A DNA stretch of 64,000 nt from the NCBI RefSeq assembly GCF_000369525.1, contig NZ_KB850073.1, positions 186,001 through 250,000 on the forward strand, given 5' to 3'. The notes beneath the pieces were generated by a model that did no database searches, was not told the origin of the DNA, and worked only from the letters and a program-made list of their open reading frames with translations. A program made the position numbers and the translations under genes. Each line of letters opens with the position of its first letter. The stretch's first letter is position 1. This DNA is from Acinetobacter higginsii. Lineage in GTDB: Bacteria; Pseudomonadota; Gammaproteobacteria; Pseudomonadales; Moraxellaceae. This document shows positions 33,291-42,335 of the stretch, in pieces.

Positions 33291-33364
33291 ACTTTGGATA
33301 GCGAAGCGTTTTTAAATTCAACCATGACAGCAGGCGCTTGGTAATACGCTTCGCTATCTAAAGT
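33291..33364. repeat. Inverted repeat with 18-bp arms
   Basis: The arms at 33291-33308 and 33347-33364 match in 17 of 18 positions and enclose 38 bases. It lies 25 bases after the patatin gene and before the second EPDYMP gene. It may be a terminator, a folded RNA element or a small mobile palindrome. Confidence 0.6.
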
Positions 33365-33466
33365 ATGAGCTCATCTCTTATCCTCAATTCCATCTTTCTA
33401 CTTGGCAAATCAGCCCTAAAAGGCGCAGAATCTAGTTTTGTTTTTTTGTTATTTTTGGAATTTATT

Positions 33467-33703
33467 ATGAATAATCAACCATCCCCAAAAAAAGATTCAA
33501 ATGAAGAAACGGTATTGGGATGGAAATTTGTCATCATTGTTGGTGTACTGAGTACCATCTTTTTAAGCTTTTTCTATTTGGCCATGACCCAAGAACCGGA
33601 TTATATGCCAGGCGCACAACGTAAAGCACAACAACAGGAACATGCTCAAAATAGCTCTTCAGCGAGTTCTGAAGTGGCTGCCCAAACTCAGCAACAGCCA
33701 TAA
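33467..33703 (+). CDS. Small single-pass membrane protein with EPDYMP motif (paralog 2)
   Basis: The 78-residue protein begins MNNQPSPKKDSNEETVLGWK, has one helix (FVIIVGVLSTIFLSFFYLAM) and then TQEPDYMPGAQRKAQQQEH and a Gln/Ser-rich tail. It is a paralog of the protein at 32120-32344. The inferred topology is a cytoplasmic N-terminus and periplasmic tail. The function is unknown. TTGGAA lies ~9 bases before the ATG. Confidence 0.68.
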   Translation: MNNQPSPKKDSNEETVLGWKFVIIVGVLSTIFLSFFYLAMTQEPDYMPGAQRKAQQQEHAQNSSSASSEVAAQTQQQP

Positions 33704-33741
33704 ACTCACTCCAATTCAAGCTCATTCACTTCATTGTGAAT

Positions 33742-34164
33742 TTACTGTAGATGTGGCATCCGCATTTCAATATGAGGGATGCCACATTCATCATATTCAT
33801 CCCCTTGCACCACAAAACCAAGCTGCTGATAAAATGACATCGCATGGACTTGTGAAGACAAATGCAGGAATGCACGTTCCTGCTGCTTCGCAAAGGCAAT
33901 AATATCCAGCATGATCATTTGACCAAGACCTTGCCCTCGATAGGCCTTAAGCACAGCAACGCGCCCCACACTATTATTTTGTAATAATCGTCCTGTCGCA
34001 ATCGGCTGATCCTGATCATAGATAACAAAGTGTTGTGAGATCGCATCTTGCTCATCCCACTCATCCGCTTCAGCAATACCTTGTTCCTGAATAAAAACCA
34101 ATGTTCGGATCAATTTCGCATCTTGCTGTAATTGATCCCAATTTCCCTGTTTGACTTGGTACAT
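33742..34164 (-). CDS. GNAT family N-acetyltransferase
   Basis: This 140-residue GNAT protein has IRTLVFIQEQGIAEADEWDEQD at the N-terminus, a form often seen in ElaA/YjcF-like acetyltransferases. Motif A is GRVAVLKAYRGQGLGQMIMLDI, followed by LHLSSQVHAMSFYQQLGFVVQGDEYDECGIPHIEM. That C-terminal pattern is typical of the YjcF group. An in-frame GTG at 34188 would overlap the upstream methyltransferase gene; the ATG at 34164 fits the family better. The substrate is unknown. Confidence 0.87.
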   Translation of the reverse strand: MYQVKQGNWDQLQQDAKLIRTLVFIQEQGIAEADEWDEQDAISQHFVIYDQDQPIATGRLLQNNSVGRVAVLKAYRGQGLGQMIMLDIIAFAKQQERAFLHLSSQVHAMSFYQQLGFVVQGDEYDECGIPHIEMRMPHLQ

Positions 34165-34181
34165 CGTTTTCTCTGTTTTAA

Positions 34182-35399
34182 TTAACACTTACAGCCAATA
34201 TTCTCGACTGGCATCTGATCTTGCAATAATAATTCCAGACTCTGTTTTTCAATCCCATACATGGTTTTCAACGCTTGGATTTGCTGCATGATTTTTGCAT
34301 CAGGTTGTTGAACATCCTTTCGTTTTGTCGCCAAAATCATTTTATTCTTACTAGTATGTTCCAAAGACACAAACTCAAAAACTTTGGTTTCATAACCATA
34401 GGCTTTCAGCAATAAAGCTCGCAAGGTATCAGTGAGCATTTCAGCCTGTTGCCCCGCGTGAATACCAAATTGCAACATCGGCTGTAACACCTCTGGACTT
34501 TGTAGCTGTGGGCGGAGTTCCTTATGGCAACATGGTGCACACATAATCATGGATGCATTCAGACGAATACCAGTATGAATGGCAAAGTCAGTCGCAATAT
34601 CACAGGCATGCAATGCAATCATCACATCTAACTTTTCTGGCTGATAGCTACGCACATCCCCTTCAAAGAAATCCAGATGACTAAAACCCGTTTGATCAGC
34701 CACATTCTGGCAAAACTCAACCAGATTCGAACGCAGTTCAACCCCCGTAATTAACGGTGTTTTCTGCTGCGCCTGCAAATAGTCATATAAAGCAAAAGTT
34801 AAATAGCCCTTACCTGAACCAAAATCGACAATATTCAATTCTTGCTGTGAAGCGTCAATCTGCTCATAGGCATGCGAAAAAATTTCAATAAATTTATTAA
34901 TTTGCTTCCACTTGCGCGCCATACTTGGAACGATTTGTCCTTTTTCATCAGTAATACCAAGATGCTTTAAAAATGGACTTTGCTGTTGTACATAACGCTG
35001 CTTTTCACGATCGTGCTGCTGTTGCCCTACTTTGTCGGTAGATGCCTGTTTCTTCTGAGTGTTCAACATGGCTTTCTTCTTATTTTTCTTGAGTTGAACG
35101 TCTTGTTCAGTACTAAAGAGATTGGCTTGCTTAGACAGACTCAATAACTCAGCAATCTTTTCCAAACCTTCGGCAATACTATAATTTTTAGTGATGTCTT
35201 GTGTAGTGTGATGATATAAGCAAGACAAGGTTGCCTGTCCCTGCAGTTCAATCACACGAAATGTCATCTTTTCTAGTTGCGCTATTTCACCTTTGTACTG
35301 ACTCAAAATCAGGCGGTCAAAGCTTTTATTTTCAATAGATTGCTGGATATCCAAGAAAAACTGCTGTTCTTGTTCAAAAGAAAAATTCGGCGCAAACAT
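34182..35399 (-). CDS. Class I SAM-dependent methyltransferase (METTL25/RRNAD1-like)
   Basis: This 405-residue protein has an N-terminal accessory region with a lysine-rich linker (KKNKKKAMLNTQKKQ) and a C-terminal methyltransferase domain. The SAM motif I is IVDFGSGKGYLTFALYD (~residues 188-204). IALHACDIATDFAI and CAPCCHKEL follow; these two motifs are characteristic of the Methyltransf_32/METTL25 group, which is thought to act on RNA. The target is unknown. Its stop overlaps the possible GTG start of the GNAT gene. Confidence 0.85.
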   Translation of the reverse strand: MFAPNFSFEQEQQFFLDIQQSIENKSFDRLILSQYKGEIAQLEKMTFRVIELQGQATLSCLYHHTTQDITKNYSIAEGLEKIAELLSLSKQANLFSTEQDVQLKKNKKKAMLNTQKKQASTDKVGQQQHDREKQRYVQQQSPFLKHLGITDEKGQIVPSMARKWKQINKFIEIFSHAYEQIDASQQELNIVDFGSGKGYLTFALYDYLQAQQKTPLITGVELRSNLVEFCQNVADQTGFSHLDFFEGDVRSYQPEKLDVMIALHACDIATDFAIHTGIRLNASMIMCAPCCHKELRPQLQSPEVLQPMLQFGIHAGQQAEMLTDTLRALLLKAYGYETKVFEFVSLEHTSKNKMILATKRKDVQQPDAKIMQQIQALKTMYGIEKQSLELLLQDQMPVENIGCKC

Positions 35400-35482
35400 A
35401 ATGAAAACCTGACAAATAGAAACTAAATTTTAAAGCGTCTTACTTTAAAAGGGAAATTGCATTACGATACAGTTGTATTTTT

Positions 35483-36142
35483 ATGCAACCAGATCGCTTG
35501 ATGAACACAAACACATTGCTGGACTATGACCCCAAAGAAGAATTGATTAATGCTTATAGTCATGGGGCTGGCGCAGTACTGGCTTTAATTGCCTCAATCT
35601 TTTTGATCATCAAAGGCTATGGCCTGCCTTTAGGGCAGTGGATCAGCTTATGGGTCTATGGCTTTAGCTTGGTTCTGTTGCTCAGTAGTTCCATGCTGTA
35701 TCACTTTGCCCAAGATGAACGTAAACGCTATTGGTATAAAAAACTGGATCATACCGCGATTTACTATCTGATTGCAGGCACCTATACCCCTTTTCTCAGT
35801 ATTGCCATTCCCACAGCCAAGGCGCATTACTTACTGATCGCCTTATGGGCCATTGCCCTGATCGGTACACTGTTCAAACTGGTATTCATTCATCGCTTCC
35901 AAAAAATTTCTTTAGCCGCCTATTTAGTCATGGGTTGGCTGGCGGTTTTGGTGATGGATGATATGCAACGTTACTTGTCTCGAGAAGCGGTGCAACTACT
36001 GATTGCAGGTGGTTTGGCTTATACCATCGGCACATTGTTTTATGCCTTAAAAAAGGTAAGATATACCCACGCAATTTGGCATGTTTTTGTGCTATTAGGC
36101 GCAGGATTACACTTTTTGGCAATCTACTGTTATGTATTATAA
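35483..36142 (+). CDS. Hemolysin III family membrane protein (TrhA/YqfA-like)
   Basis: This 219-residue protein has seven membrane segments and belongs to the Hly-III/PAQR family. The N-terminal ELINAYSHGAGAVLALIAS holds the first conserved His. SSMLYHFAQDERKRYWYKKLDHTAIYYLIAGTYTP contains the family SxxxH and DH motifs. HAIWHVFVLLGAGLHFLAIY at the C-terminus supplies the third His group, and these residues bind a metal in PAQR proteins. Despite the name, the family role is in membrane homeostasis rather than hemolysis. ATG codons at 35483 and 35501 are both possible starts. Confidence 0.9.
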   Translation: MQPDRLMNTNTLLDYDPKEELINAYSHGAGAVLALIASIFLIIKGYGLPLGQWISLWVYGFSLVLLLSSSMLYHFAQDERKRYWYKKLDHTAIYYLIAGTYTPFLSIAIPTAKAHYLLIALWAIALIGTLFKLVFIHRFQKISLAAYLVMGWLAVLVMDDMQRYLSREAVQLLIAGGLAYTIGTLFYALKKVRYTHAIWHVFVLLGAGLHFLAIYCYVL

Positions 36143-36246
36143 GTCCATATATAGCATTAAGTTTTCGAAGTAAAACTGCACATTCAAAAGGAATTTTCAA
36201 GACAACCGCTATTCTGTTTCTTGAATGAATAACATGAAGGTCTTGT

Positions 36247-37557
36247 ATGTCGTCAAGCACTACGACTGCCACCCCAGAAGTGGCCAGCAATTCAAAAGTA
36301 CGGGTATTATTTGCTAGCCTTGTCGGTACGACAATTGAGTTTTTTGACTTTTATATCTACGCCACAGCAGCAGTACTCATTTTTCCACACTTATTTTTCC
36401 CTGAAAGTAGCGATGGCGCTGCGGTGCTCAAGTCACTTGCGACCTTTGCGATTGCTTTTATCGCCCGCCCAATTGGTGCTGCAATTTTCGGACATCTCGG
36501 TGACCGAATCGGACGTAAAGCCACATTGGTTGCTGCTTTACTGACGATGGGTATTTCAACTGTCTGTATCGGTCTACTACCAACCTACGCACAAATTGGC
36601 CTTGCTGCACCTCTATTGCTCGCCTTATGCCGTTTAGGCCAAGGTTTAGGCTTAGGCGGTGAATGGAGTGGTGCGGTACTGCTTGCCACTGAGAATGCAC
36701 CAGAAGGCAAACGCGCTTGGTACGGGATGTTTCCACAACTCGGCGCACCAATCGGTTTCATCCTTGCAACAGGTTCCTTCCTGCTACTCAATGCATTTAT
36801 GTCTGAACAAGCATTCATGACATGGGGTTGGCGTATTCCATTTATTGCAAGTGCAGTGTTGGTTTTAGTTGGTTTATACATCCGTTTAAAGTTGCATGAA
36901 ACCCCCGCTTTCCAGAAAGTATTAAACAAGCAAAAAGAAGTGAATGTCCCGTTTAAAGAGGTCATGACCAAGCATTTACCAATGCTCATCCTCGGTACGA
37001 TCGCAGCAATCTGTACTTTTGTGGTGTTCTATCTCACCACCGTATTTGCCTTGAACTGGGGCACCACCAAGCTCGGCTATGCTCGTGGTGAATTCCTAGT
37101 ATTGCAACTGGTAGCGACTTTATGTTTTGCTGCCTTTATTCCCCTATCTGCAATTTTTGCAGAGAAATTTGGCCGTAAAAATACATCAATTGCGGTATGT
37201 ATTCTTTCAGCCTTGTTCGGACTGTGTTTTGCGCCACTACTCGGTTCAGGTAGCCCAATTCTGGTGTTCTTGTTCTTATGTATCGGTCTTTCGATTATGG
37301 GCTTAACCTATGGTCCAATTGGTACCGTATTGTCAGAAATCTTTCCAACTTCAGTTCGCTATACAGGCTCAGCTTTAACTTTTAACTTGGCAGGTATTTT
37401 CGGCGCATCCTTTGCACCGTATATCGCAACTAAGTTGGCAGAAAGTTATGGCTTAGGCGCAGTTGGTTTATATTTAAGTTTGGCTTCCATTTTATCGTTG
37501 ATCGCATTTTTAATGATTCGTGAAACCAAGCATGATGATGTAAACAACCAAATTTAA
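36247..37557 (+). CDS. MFS transporter, metabolite:H+ symporter (MHS) family
   Basis: This 436-residue transporter has 12 membrane segments and belongs to the MHS branch that includes ShiA, ProP, KgtP and YhjE. The N-terminal SLVGTTIEFFDFYIYATAA is the MHS hallmark. GHLGDRIGRKATLV is the loop 2-3 MFS motif, and CRLGQGLGLGGEWSGAVLLATENAP is the segment of helix 5. The likely substrates are organic acids or related metabolites; the sequence does not discriminate. AAGG lies ~8 bases before the start. The gene is followed by a 14-bp hairpin and then lpxO. Confidence 0.88.
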   Translation: MSSSTTTATPEVASNSKVRVLFASLVGTTIEFFDFYIYATAAVLIFPHLFFPESSDGAAVLKSLATFAIAFIARPIGAAIFGHLGDRIGRKATLVAALLTMGISTVCIGLLPTYAQIGLAAPLLLALCRLGQGLGLGGEWSGAVLLATENAPEGKRAWYGMFPQLGAPIGFILATGSFLLLNAFMSEQAFMTWGWRIPFIASAVLVLVGLYIRLKLHETPAFQKVLNKQKEVNVPFKEVMTKHLPMLILGTIAAICTFVVFYLTTVFALNWGTTKLGYARGEFLVLQLVATLCFAAFIPLSAIFAEKFGRKNTSIAVCILSALFGLCFAPLLGSGSPILVFLFLCIGLSIMGLTYGPIGTVLSEIFPTSVRYTGSALTFNLAGIFGASFAPYIATKLAESYGLGAVGLYLSLASILSLIAFLMIRETKHDDVNNQI

Positions 37558-37565
37558 TCATTATT

Positions 37566-37608
37566 TTTCAGATGATCTGTGAAAAATACACGCTCAGATC
37601 ATCTGAAA
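37566..37608 (+). terminator. Hairpin after the MHS transporter
   Basis: A 14-bp perfect stem (37566-37579 with 37595-37608) with a 15-base loop begins nine bases after the stop codon. Confidence 0.65.
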
Positions 37609-37719
37609 TACCATTCAATTGCATAGTTTTTATCTTATAAAGTTGCGCTTAGGGCTGCATTCTTCCAAATATTTTTTGTGCTAAAATAACCGCCTTCATT
37701 TTTTTTAGACGATTGTGTT

Positions 37720-38625
37720 ATGTACGCAGTGATTATCGTTGCCGTATTTTTAGTCAGCTTTTTGTATACCTATTTACGGGGTAAAGAGCGCTTAAAAGCA
37801 TCTCGACAATTATTTGACCATTCGACATTTTTAGCACCGATCAACATGTTTATGACGGGCTTTTCTAAGTTGCCGAATCAGGCTTTCTTCGATGTGGCAC
37901 AGTTCCCAGAACTGAAACCATTGCAAGATAACTGGCAAGTGATTCGTGAAGAAGCAATTCAACTGCAAAATCAAATTAAAGCTTCTGAAAAAAACAATGA
38001 TGCAGGCTTTAATACCTTCTTTAAACGAGGCTGGAAACGCTTTTATCTGAAATGGTATCAAGATAGTCATCCATCTGCACATCAACTCTGTCCAAAAACG
38101 GTGGCGTTACTAGAAAGTATTCCATCCGTCAAAGCAGCCATGTTTACCGAATTACCTTCTGGCAGCTACTTAGGTAAACACCGTGATCCTTATGCAGGAT
38201 CGGTACGTTATCATCTTGGTCTAGTGACACCCAATAGCGATGATTGCTTTATCGAAGTCGATCAAGAGCGTTATAGCTGGAGAGATGGTGAAGCTACCGT
38301 CTTTGATGAAACCTTTGTGCATTGGGCTGAAAACAAAACCGATGAAACCCGTATTATCTTATTCTGTGACATCGAACGCCCGATGAAATGGGGTTGGGCA
38401 CAAAAGTTTAATCACTGGTTTGGTCGTAATGTCATGTCTGCGGCAAGTTCGCCCAATGATGACCAAGACAAAACTGGTTTTATTAACCGTATTTTCAAAT
38501 ACGGCTATGCCGTGCATCACTATGGCCGTGGTTTAAAAGAGCGTAATCGCCCACTTTACTACGTATCAAAGTGGCTGCTTTTTGCTATCCTGATTGGCTT
38601 AATTTTATTACCAAGCTTTTTATAA
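37720..38625 (+). CDS. lpxO: Lipid A hydroxylase LpxO
   Basis: This Fe(II)/2-oxoglutarate-dependent aspartyl/asparaginyl hydroxylase-family enzyme adds a 2-hydroxyl to the secondary acyl chain of lipid A. The 301-residue protein has an N-terminal membrane anchor (VIIVAVFLVSFLYTYL) and a C-terminal one (WLLFAILIGLILLPSFL). The metal and substrate residues sit in GKHRDPYAGSVRYHLGL and in FDETFVHWAENKTDETR. Hydroxylated lipid A is known in Acinetobacter and aids resistance to cationic peptides. It is monocistronic with a terminator. Confidence 0.92.
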   Translation: MYAVIIVAVFLVSFLYTYLRGKERLKASRQLFDHSTFLAPINMFMTGFSKLPNQAFFDVAQFPELKPLQDNWQVIREEAIQLQNQIKASEKNNDAGFNTFFKRGWKRFYLKWYQDSHPSAHQLCPKTVALLESIPSVKAAMFTELPSGSYLGKHRDPYAGSVRYHLGLVTPNSDDCFIEVDQERYSWRDGEATVFDETFVHWAENKTDETRIILFCDIERPMKWGWAQKFNHWFGRNVMSAASSPNDDQDKTGFINRIFKYGYAVHHYGRGLKERNRPLYYVSKWLLFAILIGLILLPSFL

Positions 38626-38640
38626 TAAAATTCTTCCATA

Positions 38641-38670
38641 AAAAAAGAGATGCAATTGCATCTCTTTTTT
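38641..38670. terminator. Bidirectional terminator between lpxO and a secreted-protein gene
   Basis: This is a 30-base perfect palindrome with A6 at one end and T6 at the other, 16 bases after the lpxO stop codon and shared with the convergent gene. Confidence 0.92.
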
Positions 38671-38688
38671 ATTTCAAACAAATTGAAA

Positions 38689-39093
38689 TTAATTTGCTTT
38701 AGCAGTCTGCGTACCTGCAGTTTGTGCCGCAGCCGCATTGGCCGCCTGAACAGCTGTTTCACCGATTAAAGCAATCTTCGCTTTCTCTTGGCTTTGTGCT
38801 GATAATGCAGGGTTTGATGCCACAATACGGTTAATATTTGCTGAGTTTGCAGGTGCGATTGCAGCAGTTTGCAATACGATTGGGCGGTTGCCTGTATCAC
38901 CTAAGGTATAGCGAATGCCAGTACGTGGACTAATCACAGTTGTTACTTCACGCTTGACTTGCGCTTCAGCTGTATTGGTACCTTTTGCTGCCAATACTTT
39001 ATCCACAGTTGTGGTTTGTGGTGCATCGTCTGCAAATGCAAAACCAGATACCGCCGCAGTTGCCAAAATTAAAAGTTGTAATGGTTTTTTCAT
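38689..39093 (-). CDS. Secreted Ala/Thr-rich protein, function unknown
   Basis: The 134-residue protein has a clear Sec signal peptide (MKKPLQLLILATAAVSGFAFA, cut after AFA). The mature part is rich in Ala, Thr and Asn, contains a short conserved-looking core, VISPRTGIRYTLGDTGNRPIVLQ, and ends in AQTAGTQTAKAN. No domain or cysteine is present. It is probably periplasmic. It lies between lpxO and secA and has its own terminators on both sides. Confidence 0.75.
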   Translation of the reverse strand: MKKPLQLLILATAAVSGFAFADDAPQTTTVDKVLAAKGTNTAEAQVKREVTTVISPRTGIRYTLGDTGNRPIVLQTAAIAPANSANINRIVASNPALSAQSQEKAKIALIGETAVQAANAAAAQTAGTQTAKAN

Positions 39094-39183
39094 TGTCTTC
39101 CCGCTTTTAATGCGAACTCAATCAAGATCTGTAAGTCCAATAATGAAACTACAAAGCGTGCTTGGACTCAAGTAAATTCTCGT

Positions 39184-39216
39184 AAAAAAAGCAGAGGCTG
39201 ATGCTCTGCTTTTTTT
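39184..39216 (-). terminator. Terminator of secA
   Basis: GCAGAG (39191-39196) pairs with CTCTGC (39204-39209), flanked by A and T runs. It lies 27 bases beyond the secA stop codon on the minus strand. Confidence 0.88.
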
Positions 39217-39242
39217 ATTTCAGCTTAAATCAAGTCATGAAC

Positions 39243-41972
39243 TTAGATTTTACCGTGACATTGTTTGTATTTAAGACCTGAACCACATGGACAAGGTGCA
39301 TTACGACTTTCTGGTACTGGGAATGCATTTTCTGTCACTTCAGTTTCTTCAAAAGCAGTGACTTCACCCGTTAAGCCATCAACATCATCATGTTCGAAAG
39401 ACAAACGCATTGATTCAGCCTGACGTTGTTGCTGTGCTTCAAGTTCAGCTAACTCTTCTGCTGTCGGCACATGCACACGAGAAAGGTCCGTCACGACATC
39501 AGACTTGATCACACCCAACATATTCACAAACAAGTTAAAGGCTTCTTTCTTGTATTCTTGCTCAGGATTCTTCTGCGCATAACCACGTAAATGAATACCT
39601 TGACGCAGATAATCCATCGCCGCTAAATGATCTTTCCAATGGCGATCAAGTGAATTCAACATAAAGTGACGTTCAAGCATTGCTGCTGATTCATCACCCA
39701 TTTGTTCACGGCGTTGACGATAACGTGCAATTACTTCATCAGTAATACGTGCAATCAAACCTTCCTCATCTAAACGACGATCTTGGTCTAGCCATTGCTG
39801 TACAGGCAAGTCAATGCCTAAATCTGCATGTAAAGCATTTTCCAAGCCTTCGATATCCCACTGATCATGCACCGACTCAGGTGGAATAAAGTCCGCTATT
39901 AAGCCCTTCACCACTTCTTGATGCATTTCTTCGATGTAATCTTGTAAAGTGCTTTCAGCCAATACTTCATCACGTTGCGAATAAATGATCTTACGTTGTT
40001 CGTTGTTTACATCATCGTATTTCAATAAGTTCTTACGAATATCAAAGTTACGTGCTTCAACTTTACGCTGTGCATTCTCGATTGAACGACTGACCATTTT
40101 ATGTTCAATCGCTTCACTTTCTTGTAAGCCCATCGCACGCATCATGGCAACCACACGATCACCCGCGAAGATACGCATCAAGTCATCTTCAAGCGATAAA
40201 TAGAAACGAGATACACCAGGGTCACCTTGACGACCTGCACGGCCACGTAACTGGTTATCAATACGACGTGATTCGTGACGTTCAGAACCAATGATATGCA
40301 AACCACCCGAACTTAAAACATCCTCGTGATCTTTTTCCCATTGTGCTTGTAAGCGTGCTTCATCTTCAGGCGTTGAATTTTCAATTTTGGCAAGCTTGGC
40401 TTTCCAGTTACCACCCAGCAAAATATCTGTACCACGACCCGCCATGTTGGTCGCAATCGTCACCGCATTTGGACTACCCGCTTGCGCAATAATATCCGCT
40501 TCACGTTCGTGCTGTTTTGCGTTCAAGACTTCGTGATGAATACCTGCTTGTAGCAACTTAGAAGACAAGATTTCACTTGCTTCAATTGTCGCAGTACCAA
40601 TCAAGATCGGTGCAACACCCTGCTGACGAATATTGGTAATTTCTTCAATAATCGCGGTGTATTTACCATTACGGTTTAAATAAATTAAATCGTTATGATC
40701 CTTACGAACCATTGGACGGTGCGTTGGAATAATGACAACATCTAGGCCATAAATTTCTTTCATTTCCGCAGCTTCAGTATCGGCAGTACCTGTCATACCT
40801 GAAAGCTTTTTATATAGACGGAAATAATTCTGGAAAGTTGTGGTTGCAAGCGTTTGGTTCTCAGGTTGAATTTCCATGCTTTCTTTGGCTTCAACCGCTT
40901 GGTGCAAGCCTTCTGACCAGCGACGACCAGGCATGGTACGACCCGTGCTTTCATCCACAATAATGACTTCTTCTTTCTGAGTCTGTGGATTAACGCCAAT
41001 AATGTAGTGCACATTCTTTTGATAAAGATAGTGTGCACGAATCGCTGCAGTAACATGGTGAACTAAATTCAGGTTAGTTGCTGAATAAAGACTCTCGCCT
41101 TCAGCCAACAAGCCCATTTCAATCAGTTTTTGCTCAACCGTTTCATAGCCGACTTCAGTCATTTCAACTGAACGTTGTTTCTCATCGACCCAGAAATGCC
41201 CACCATCAGCCACTTTTTCTTCTTTCTGTGGACGTAATGTTGGAGGAATATTATTAATAAGCTGATAAAGATGAGATGAATCTTCACTTTGACCAGAAAT
41301 AATTAATGGCGTACGTGCTTCATCAATTAGAATTGAGTCGACTTCATCGATGATGGCATAGCTTAAACCACGCTGCTTTTTCTCTTGTAGAGAAAACACC
41401 ATATTGTCACGTAGATAGTCGAAACCGAATTCGTTATTGGTACCGTAAGTAATATCAGCAGTATACGCTTGTGCTTTTTCAGCAGGCATTTGCATGGAGT
41501 AAATCACACCAATGCTCAAGCCTAAGAATTCGAATAATGGACGGTTTAACTCAGCATCACGTTGTGCCAAGTAGTCGTTCACCGTAATCACGTGAACGCC
41601 TTGACCGCTTAATGCATTAAGATAACAAGCCAAAGTACCCATCAGGGTTTTACCTTCACCTGTACGCATTTCGGCAATTTTACCTTCGTGCAAGGTAATA
41701 CCACCAATCAACTGCACGTCATAATGGCGCATGCCCATGACACGTTTTGCTGCTTCACGACACACCGCAAACGCTTCTGGCATTAACTTATCTAAACTTT
41801 CGCCATTACTAAAACGTTGTTTGAATTCTGGAGTTTTTGCAGAGAGGTCTGCATCGTTAAGAGCAGATATCGTCGGTTCAAGCGCATTAATTTGTTCAAC
41901 AATTTTACGCATGCGTTTGAGCTCGCGCTCATTTTTTGTACCGAAGATACCTCCGATCAGACTTGCCAACAT
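39243..41972 (-). CDS. secA: Preprotein translocase ATPase SecA
   Basis: This ATP-driven motor pushes unfolded precursors through SecYEG. The length of 909 residues is typical. Walker A is MRTGEGKTL (~residue 102-110), Walker B is IIDEVDSILIDEART, and the second nucleotide-binding domain has NMAGRGTDI and LRGRAGRQGDPG. The C-terminal zinc/SecB-binding tail is RNAPCPCGSGLKYKQCHGK with all three cysteines and the histidine. It is monocistronic. The 345-bp region upstream is shared with the peroxiredoxin promoter. Confidence 0.98.
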   Translation of the reverse strand: MLASLIGGIFGTKNERELKRMRKIVEQINALEPTISALNDADLSAKTPEFKQRFSNGESLDKLMPEAFAVCREAAKRVMGMRHYDVQLIGGITLHEGKIAEMRTGEGKTLMGTLACYLNALSGQGVHVITVNDYLAQRDAELNRPLFEFLGLSIGVIYSMQMPAEKAQAYTADITYGTNNEFGFDYLRDNMVFSLQEKKQRGLSYAIIDEVDSILIDEARTPLIISGQSEDSSHLYQLINNIPPTLRPQKEEKVADGGHFWVDEKQRSVEMTEVGYETVEQKLIEMGLLAEGESLYSATNLNLVHHVTAAIRAHYLYQKNVHYIIGVNPQTQKEEVIIVDESTGRTMPGRRWSEGLHQAVEAKESMEIQPENQTLATTTFQNYFRLYKKLSGMTGTADTEAAEMKEIYGLDVVIIPTHRPMVRKDHNDLIYLNRNGKYTAIIEEITNIRQQGVAPILIGTATIEASEILSSKLLQAGIHHEVLNAKQHEREADIIAQAGSPNAVTIATNMAGRGTDILLGGNWKAKLAKIENSTPEDEARLQAQWEKDHEDVLSSGGLHIIGSERHESRRIDNQLRGRAGRQGDPGVSRFYLSLEDDLMRIFAGDRVVAMMRAMGLQESEAIEHKMVSRSIENAQRKVEARNFDIRKNLLKYDDVNNEQRKIIYSQRDEVLAESTLQDYIEEMHQEVVKGLIADFIPPESVHDQWDIEGLENALHADLGIDLPVQQWLDQDRRLDEEGLIARITDEVIARYRQRREQMGDESAAMLERHFMLNSLDRHWKDHLAAMDYLRQGIHLRGYAQKNPEQEYKKEAFNLFVNMLGVIKSDVVTDLSRVHVPTAEELAELEAQQQRQAESMRLSFEHDDVDGLTGEVTAFEETEVTENAFPVPESRNAPCPCGSGLKYKQCHGKI

Positions 41973-42335
41973 GAATAAACTCTCTAATCCTGTTTGTTAT
42001 AAGGTTTGTCAATTTCAACAAACCCTAGGTCGGTTAATTTTTTCTTAGCTGTTATTATGGAGTCAGAAATAAGAACTACAAGTGCTTTGCATTCAAACAG
42101 GCAAAAAAATCTGCGAGGCGATTCTGACATCACACAACCAAAGAGCGTTAATGTAGCAAATTTGCATTTAACTTACATCGATTTGAATGTGTATTTCTGA
42201 TCATTTTTTAGCATCACTACTTATTCATATCCAAAAAATTCATAACAAAATGAAAAAACAATCTTTTTATTTATAAAGAGAATACTGCATATTGAATAGA
42301 GATAGAAAACATAAAGAATGTATAGAGGACTGATC
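41973..42335. other. Gap between divergent secA and peroxiredoxin genes
   Basis: No gene is supported here. One short hairpin, GGTTTGT (42003-42009) with ACAAACC (42018-42024), lies in the secA 5' leader, a place where secretion-responsive control would act. The remainder is AT-rich and must contain both promoters, but no box is clear enough to assign. Confidence 0.5.

Noticed and set aside
35483..36142. Hemolysin III gene as a virulence toxin
   Set aside because: The Hly-III/PAQR family is a general membrane protein family with a metal-binding site; the hemolytic name is historical.
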